Shown here: positions 6,102-9,806 of the stretch, piece by piece
Numbering within the stretch: the stretch's first letter is position 1
Layout: each line of letters begins with the position of its first letter
From: CAYRFU01 sp964423525
GTDB taxonomy: Bacteria > Vulcanimicrobiota > Xenobia > Xenobiales > JADMJV01
Assembly (NCBI GenBank): GCA_964423525.1
Contig: CAYRFU010000274.1
Coordinates: 1 to 9,806, forward strand
Direction: 5' to 3'
Length of the DNA: 9,806 nt
Notes under the pieces: model-generated
Database searches by the model: none
Told to the model about the DNA's origin: nothing
What the model saw: only the letters and a program-made list of their open reading frames with translations
Made by a program: the position numbers and the translations under genes

Positions 6102-6473
6102 ATGGCGACCCTCAAAAACGTGTTTCTCGTCTGTCAGGACCTCGAGCGATCGGCTCGATTCTTTCGAAAACTGGGGCTTGAGACCAGCAAAGAGAGTGAC
6201 CGCTACTGCCACTTCGACCTGGGGGGAGTGGAACTGCATCTTCACGGGCCGTTGACCGCCGAGGAAGAGAAGCTGTTCCAGGTCGGGCCAGGGTCAGAGC
6301 CCACCCAAATCGTCCTCAGTCTCCGTTGTCCCGACCTGGCGAGCGCTCTGGAGCCGTTCGCTCCCGAAGAAGTGTTGACTCCCCCGATGACCCCTCCCTG
6401 GGGCGGCCGACTGGCTCTCTTACGCGCTCCGGAGGGCCTCCGCATCGAGCTATATCAAGAGGCCTACCCGTAA
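6102..6473 (+). CDS. VOC (glyoxalase/bleomycin-resistance fold) family protein
   Basis: The 123-residue product is the usual size for a single-chain vicinal oxygen chelate protein with two beta-alpha-beta3 modules. The N-terminal module shows VFLVCQDLERSARFFRKLGLE (strand, then the helix ending in the FY..LG-type motif), then CHFDLGGVELHLHG (36-49). The C-terminal module shows IVLSLRCPDLASALE, then PPWGGRLALLRAPEGLRIELYQ (99-119), matching the family pattern of WG, strand, DPdG-like turn and I-E-L. His46, His48 and Glu116 are possible metal ligands, but the exact set cannot be assigned from sequence. Family members are isomerases, dioxygenases, thiol transferases or drug-binding proteins, so the substrate is unknown. 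The ATG at 6102 is chosen because the family begins about here; upstream in-frame codons look non-coding. The ribosome site is weak, and an inverted repeat abuts the start. Confidence 0.83.
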   Translation: MATLKNVFLVCQDLERSARFFRKLGLETSKESDRYCHFDLGGVELHLHGPLTAEEEKLFQVGPGSEPTQIVLSLRCPDLASALEPFAPEEVLTPPMTPPWGGRLALLRAPEGLRIELYQEAYP

Positions 6474-6486
6474 CTGTAACAGGGCG

Positions 6487-6514
6487 TTAACAACGAGGTC
6501 TCCCTCCAAACAAT
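6487..6514 (+). promoter_or_regulatory. Weak promoter candidate for the glycine-zipper operon
   Basis: TTAACA (6487-6492, 5/6 of TTGACA) and AACAAT (6509-6514, 4/6 of TATAAT) are 16 bases apart. They lie just after the VOC stop and would give a leader of about 50 bases carrying the alternative hairpins described separately. Confidence 0.3.
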
Positions 6515-6516
6515 AA

Positions 6517-6565
6517 GCTCCTGCCATCTAGAAGAGAGGTAGGAGCATCGACTCCTCCCGGAGGA
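6517..6565 (+). promoter_or_regulatory. Leader with mutually exclusive hairpins and a maskable ribosome site
   Basis: Four short segments can pair in competing ways. GCTCCT (6517-6522) pairs with AGGAGC (6541-6546). AGGAG (6541-6545) can instead pair with CTCCT (6552-6556). TCCTCC (6553-6558) can pair with the ribosome site GGAGGA (6560-6565), at least as TCCT/AGGA with a five-base loop. Forming the first stem leaves the anti-ribosome-site segment free to hide GGAGGA; forming the second exposes it. The ATG follows six bases after GGAGGA. Because purine-rich GGAGG stretches pair with CTCC by chance, this is suggestive only. Confidence 0.35.
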
Positions 6566-6571
6566 AGACCT

Positions 6572-8152
6572 ATGAAAGTTTCAACGCTACCTGTGGGTCC
6601 ACAGGTCCAGAGGACGCTGGTTCCAACCACCAGCGCTTCCCAAGAGGCTCCCCCAAAAGACCGTTATCAACCCAACGCCAGTGACGATGGCGGCTCTGAG
6701 GGGGGCAATCTCGTCAAATTCATGCTCGGAGGGGTCACGGCGATTCCGCTCGGGATCGCAGGCCTCTACGCCGGAACTCTCGGCGGAGCGGTGCTCGGCT
6801 CACTGGCGGGTGGTCCCTTCGGCCTTATTGCGGGCTCGGTGGCATCGCAGGGAGCGTTCGGATTCTTGAGTTCTGCCTGGGCCTCCACTTCGGCCCTGGC
6901 CCAAGCCGGAATGGTGGTCGGCGCCGTGGCTGGTGGCCTGGGAGGGTGGACGGCCGGGACCGGACTGGGGCGCAGCGTCGGGCGTGTGTTCGGGGCTGAT
7001 GGGGGCGAACGAAAGCCTGATGATCTCAAGAAACCCACCGGTTTCAAAGGCTTGACCGCCAAGCTGATCTCTGGGACCGGCTTTGTGGCTGGTGGAATGG
7101 GTGGAGCTTTGATCGGTGCCGGCTTTGGCGCCACCGGCTCGCTTTTGGCCAGCGGATTTAACCTGGCCGCCATGAGCAGCGGAGCTCAACTGGGCGCCGC
7201 CATCGGAGCCGGCCTTGGTGGGTTCCTGGGTGCCCGAGGTGGAGTGACCACCGCCGACGCCGTTACGGGTGTGGGGGGCTGGGTCTACAACCAGGCCTCT
7301 AAGCTCTGGAGCAGCACGGGAGATGGCGAGAGCATGGTCGAGAAGGCGGAACGGCTTGAGGCTCTCGAGCAGACCGAGAGAACTCGCAATCAAGAACTTT
7401 CCGAACAGAACCAGGTCAAGCAGGTGTTCCACCAGGAACAGACCGCCGCCCTCGACGAGCGTGAGCAAGACATCGAGCGCCAGGAAGGCGAAGCTGACGA
7501 GCGCGAGCAGGCTATCGATACCGACATCGATGAAGCCGCCCAAGCTGACTACTCTCAACGCTACCAAAGCGAGGTGGTAGACAACGGCCTCACCCTGAAA
7601 GGCTGGAATCAGAAACTCGACACCTTCGAGGCCGAGCTGGATCAGTTCGAACGGATTCACACGGAGCGGAAAGAAACGTTGTTGGCCGACATTGAGCGTC
7701 GGGGCCAAGCTGCCTATGAAGAACTTCGCCCGGCTCTTGAAGAGCACTACGCTGAGCTGCAAAGCCAGCTCAACGATTACGAAACCCAGCTCGACGACCA
7801 GGAGCGGGCCATCGAGACCGAGATCGAGCGCCAATTCCGGGCCGATTTCGACCCCGCCAAGCGTCGCCTGGAAGACCAGATCGACCGGGCCGAGTCTGAA
7901 GAACGACGAGCTGAAAGCGACCGTCGCGATGCTCAGCAAGACTTTAACGTGGCTCGAGCTCAGCTGGCGGCGGCCGAAGCTGACCGCAGCAGCGCAGCCC
8001 GCGAGCGCGATGCCGCTCGCTCCGACTACAACAATCTCAACAGTGAGATCAGCAGCCTACGCACCCGCGTCGGCAACCTGCGCACTCAGATCGGCCGACT
8101 TGAGAGCGACATCCAAACGGTTCGGGCCAAGCTGGCTCAGTGCCGCTCGTAA
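6572..8152 (+). CDS. Glycine-zipper membrane protein with long C-terminal coiled coil, unknown family
   Basis: I do not recognise this 526-residue protein. It starts MKVSTLPVGPQVQ, then a Thr/Ser/Pro/Asp-rich stretch to residue 48 with no signal peptide. Residues 50-138 form the first glycine-zipper block (MLGGVTAIPLGIAGLYAG; AVLGSLAGGPFGLIAGSV; MVVGAVAGGLGGWTAGTG) and 166-225 the second (GTGFVAGGMGGALIGAG; AQLGAAIGAGLGGFLGARGG), with a charged linker between (GGERKPDDLKKP). The small-residue G-x3-G spacing suits tightly packed transmembrane hairpins. Residues 255-522 are highly charged and almost entirely helical (LDEREQDIERQEGEADEREQ; ETQLDDQERAIETEIERQF; ISSLRTRVGNLRTQIGRLES), a long coiled coil or coiled-coil hairpin. 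The only cysteine is Cys524, third from the end. GGAGGA supports the start, and the next gene begins 13 bases after the stop. It may span or remodel a membrane; helical pore-former or translocator-like roles are possible but unproven. Confidence 0.85.
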   Translation: MKVSTLPVGPQVQRTLVPTTSASQEAPPKDRYQPNASDDGGSEGGNLVKFMLGGVTAIPLGIAGLYAGTLGGAVLGSLAGGPFGLIAGSVASQGAFGFLSSAWASTSALAQAGMVVGAVAGGLGGWTAGTGLGRSVGRVFGADGGERKPDDLKKPTGFKGLTAKLISGTGFVAGGMGGALIGAGFGATGSLLASGFNLAAMSSGAQLGAAIGAGLGGFLGARGGVTTADAVTGVGGWVYNQASKLWSSTGDGESMVEKAERLEALEQTERTRNQELSEQNQVKQVFHQEQTAALDEREQDIERQEGEADEREQAIDTDIDEAAQADYSQRYQSEVVDNGLTLKGWNQKLDTFEAELDQFERIHTERKETLLADIERRGQAAYEELRPALEEHYAELQSQLNDYETQLDDQERAIETEIERQFRADFDPAKRRLEDQIDRAESEERRAESDRRDAQQDFNVARAQLAAAEADRSSAARERDAARSDYNNLNSEISSLRTRVGNLRTQIGRLESDIQTVRAKLAQCRS

Positions 8153-8165
8153 GGAGGACTTGACG

Positions 8166-9215
8166 ATGTTGAACTTAGTATCCCGTGTCAAAAACTTTGT
8201 CAGTCATCATATCGCAGGCGATAGCGACTTCGTCCCCGATGAAGATGCTGTAGCCATCGATAACAAATACGATGAGATCCGCGATGACTTGAGCGAGGTC
8301 CGAGGGGACCTTGAGCGGATCGACGAGGACGTGGCCACTCGAGAGATCGCTCTCAAGAACTTCAAAAACTCGGAGCTGGTCATCGGTGGGGCCCTGGCCG
8401 GAGGGGCCGTGGGCGCAAGCCTCGGGCTGGGCAAAGAGATGTTTGCCTCCTTTGTGGCCCCGGCTCCAGAGGTGGTGGTCAGTGCCAATGAGTTTCCGAT
8501 TACCCGAACCAGCCTGGTCGATGCGGCCGAGCCGTGGATTCATCATGAGCAGGAACTCACCGATGCCAATGGCAGTATCAACGGTTGGAGACACACCTAC
8601 ACGGCATCGACCCAGACCGAAACAGTGGGCGAATACACTACCCGCGCTCACGAACTGAAAGGTGCCACCGGCGGAAGTCCGCTCGTCTCTGGGCTGATGT
8701 GGGCCGGAGCCGGAGCGGCGCTGGGAGCCGGAGCCGGGGCCGCTATGATCGGACTGCGTCGCTTCATTCCCGATGGTGAGTATGAGGAAAGCGATCGCCG
8801 CAACACCAAGAACGACAACGGTCTGTTGGTGCGTTTCGGGATCGCGGGGGCCGGAGCTGGCGCAGGAGTGGGCGCCCTTGCGGCCGCTCTCGAAGCGGCC
8901 AAGTCCGACACCGTTACCTATGTCACTGAAGCTCCGGTGCTCGAGAATCAGGTGATTGGCCAGATTCCCAGCGACTGGACCGAGAGCCTCGGTGGGAGCG
9001 ATGTGAACAATCCCGGCCTGCAAGACGTGCCGGCCCAGAATCCGGTGATGGAAGGCCTCTTCGGCGGCTCTCCTAAGCTTGAAGAGACGAAGGTCGAGGT
9101 GGACGTAGCTGGCCGCTTCGGTTATCTCGGTGGGGTCGTCGGCGGTGCCGCCGTGGGAGCTGCCGCCGGCGTAGCGACGGGTGTCCTGGTCAACGTCATC
9201 AGGAAGACGATCTAG
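8166..9215 (+). CDS. Four-segment glycine-zipper membrane protein, unknown family
   Basis: The 349-residue product has four Gly/Ala-rich hydrophobic segments: 71-95 (LVIGGALAGGAVGASLGLG), 174-197 (VSGLMWAGAGAALGAGAG), 222-243 (VRFGIAGAGAGAGVGALAAA) and 318-345 (YLGGVVGGAAVGAAAGVATG). A short charged helix (34-66, YDEIRDDLSEVRGDLERIDE) precedes the first. Soluble stretches follow: 96-173, strand-rich with aromatic and acidic residues (PWIHHEQE, GWRHTYTASTQTET); 198-219, charged; and 244-317, Pro/Asn-rich. With an even number of passes, both ends would lie on the same side. No cysteine is seen. The ATG is chosen because AGGAGG lies eight bases upstream and overlaps the end of the preceding gene; the frame is open much further upstream only because it runs through that gene. 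It is probably translated with its neighbours and may be their membrane partner. No known family was recognised. Confidence 0.82.
   Translation: MLNLVSRVKNFVSHHIAGDSDFVPDEDAVAIDNKYDEIRDDLSEVRGDLERIDEDVATREIALKNFKNSELVIGGALAGGAVGASLGLGKEMFASFVAPAPEVVVSANEFPITRTSLVDAAEPWIHHEQELTDANGSINGWRHTYTASTQTETVGEYTTRAHELKGATGGSPLVSGLMWAGAGAALGAGAGAAMIGLRRFIPDGEYEESDRRNTKNDNGLLVRFGIAGAGAGAGVGALAAALEAAKSDTVTYVTEAPVLENQVIGQIPSDWTESLGGSDVNNPGLQDVPAQNPVMEGLFGGSPKLEETKVEVDVAGRFGYLGGVVGGAAVGAAAGVATGVLVNVIRKTI
8703..8740 (+). repeat. Short GCCGGA-type low-complexity repeats inside the glycine-zipper gene
   Basis: The hexamer GCCGGA and near-variants recur (gccggagccggagc, then gagccggagccggggcc), encoding the Ala-Gly run AGAGAALGAGAGAA. 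This looks like codon-level repetition produced by the zipper composition, possibly with slippage expansion, rather than an independent element. Confidence 0.4.
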
Positions 9216-9229
9216 GGAGAGACGAGTCA

Positions 9230-9806
9230 ATGAAAGTTAGTAATTTAGCACTTCAAGTCCAAGCACCGGTAGGGGCCCGCTCGGCCGCTCCGGCTTCTAA
9301 CACGGAAGCTCCCGAGCCGGATTCCTTCCTGGGTCGGGTCCGCCACGAAGTCGGGGCCGGCATGGTCGGGCTCGGGAACGACCTCGACCTGGCTGTCGGT
9401 GGAGGCAGCGGGATCCTCGGGTCCATCGCTGGCGGCTACGCCGGCGTAGTGGGTGGAGCCATTGTGGGCGCCGCTTTGGCCGGCCCTATTGCTGGCCCTC
9501 TCGGGCTCATCACCTCAAGCGGGGTCGGCGGCTTTTTGGGAACCGTCCTCACCACTGCCTCATTCGGAGCTCAGACTGGTCTTCTGATCGGCGGGGCGGC
9601 CGGCGCGGTGGGCGGCTACAAACTGGGCGAAGGGATCGGCGGAGCCATCCCTCGAGCCTTGCGCTGGACGGGCACCAAAGTGCTCGGCTACGACCCTAAC
9701 GCGGAGCAGGTCAAGAATAAGAAGAAACTCGCTCAGCTGCCGGGATTCCTGGCTCCGGCCGGGTTTCTTCTGGCTGGCGGAGGGGCTCTCGCCGGGGCCA
9801 CCGGCG
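9230..9806 (+). CDS. Glycine-zipper protein paralogous to the first operon gene (partial)
   Basis: The 192 visible residues begin MKVSNLALQVQAPVG, echoing the MKVSTLPVGPQVQ start of the first operon gene, followed by a Ser/Pro/Glu-rich stretch. Residues 42-140 are glycine-rich and hydrophobic (GILGSIAGGYAGVVGGAIVG, AGPIAGPLGLITSSG, GLLIGGAAGAVGGYKLGEG). They align by eye with residues 60-138 of the first gene, including GP-x-GLI, AQ-x-G and the zipper ending before a charged linker. A second block opens at about 170 (LPGFLAPAGFLLAGGGALAG), matching the second membrane block there. Whether a coiled coil follows is outside the window. The start lies 14 bases after the stop of the preceding gene; GGGAGA (9215-9220) is a modest ribosome site. 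It is the third member of the same transcription unit. Confidence 0.83.
   Translation, partial: MKVSNLALQVQAPVGARSAAPASNTEAPEPDSFLGRVRHEVGAGMVGLGNDLDLAVGGGSGILGSIAGGYAGVVGGAIVGAALAGPIAGPLGLITSSGVGGFLGTVLTTASFGAQTGLLIGGAAGAVGGYKLGEGIGGAIPRALRWTGTKVLGYDPNAEQVKNKKKLAQLPGFLAPAGFLLAGGGALAGATG

Noticed and set aside
6475..6492. Terminator after the VOC gene (TGTAAC / GTTAACA stem)
   Set aside because: The stem is six pairs with a bulge, AT-rich and without a following T-run. It overlaps the candidate -35 instead.
6800..7939. A 379-codon open frame on the minus strand opposite the coiled-coil gene
   Set aside because: It is the complement of a Gln/Glu/Ala-rich coiled coil, which automatically gives a Leu/Val-rich antisense frame. 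No start signal supports it.
7692..8165. An upstream extension of the second glycine-zipper gene by 158 codons in the same open frame
   Set aside because: It runs inside the first gene out of frame, and the strong AGGAGG site eight bases before the ATG at 8166 marks the true start.
8175..9230. A 351-codon open frame on the minus strand covering almost all of the second glycine-zipper gene
   Set aside because: It has no ribosome site and a compositionally odd product (His, Ser, Gly and Arg scattered without fold-like pattern). The plus-strand gene has a strong ribosome site and an interpretable product; antisense openness is expected in GC-rich DNA.
1..9806. CRISPR arrays, tRNA or rRNA genes, insertion sequences and attachment sites
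   Set aside because: No regularly spaced long repeats, cloverleaf-like sequences, transposase motifs or flanking direct repeats were found by eye on either strand.

Overview
The window is moderately GC-rich bacterial DNA, dense with protein genes and free of rRNA, tRNA, CRISPR or transposase signals. The spacers, strong AGGAGG-type ribosome sites, GTG and TTG starts and several overlapping stop/start pairs all look bacterial. A cluster of type IV pilus/type II secretion-like minor pseudopilins suggests a cell envelope with such machinery, probably diderm. No sequence here fixes the phylum. The mix of TolB-like propellers, a DICT sensory domain and GAF proteins would suit an environmental lineage, but that is inference.

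Left part (1-3164): a leftward TolB/PD40 beta-propeller gene, cut by the window edge, is divergent from a rightward pair made of a stand-alone GAF sensor and a small charged helical protein. The 216-base divergent spacer holds an operator-like inverted repeat overlapping an extended -10 box, plus a second perfect palindrome. The small helical gene converges on a leftward gene joining a DICT-type sensory domain to a universal-stress-protein-like domain; the two stop codons share one CTAG.

Middle (3165-6030): a leftward cluster reads, in transcription order, a small protein with a HEAT-like C-terminus, a PilX/GspK-like protein, a PilV/GspI-like pseudopilin and a PilW/GspJ-like pseudopilin. Two of these are broken. 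The PilX-like gene has an in-frame TAA and a later +1 shift, and the PilV-like gene has a -1 shift in a G/C homopolymer tract. Either the locus is decaying or the assembly has errors there.

Right part (6031-9806): a rightward VOC/glyoxalase-fold gene is followed by the most unusual region, three tightly spaced genes running off the right edge. Gene 1 joins two blocks of glycine-zipper membrane sequence to a coiled coil of about 265 residues. Gene 2 has four glycine-zipper segments around soluble loops. Gene 3 (partial) is a paralogue of the membrane half of gene 1. Genes 1 and 3 share an unusual N-terminal signature (MKVS, then Leu, then VQ) that is not a Sec signal. The leader of gene 1 can form mutually exclusive hairpins, one of which hides the ribosome site. 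I recognise no named family for these three; a multi-component membrane-inserting or membrane-shaping assembly is the most economical hypothesis and is untested.
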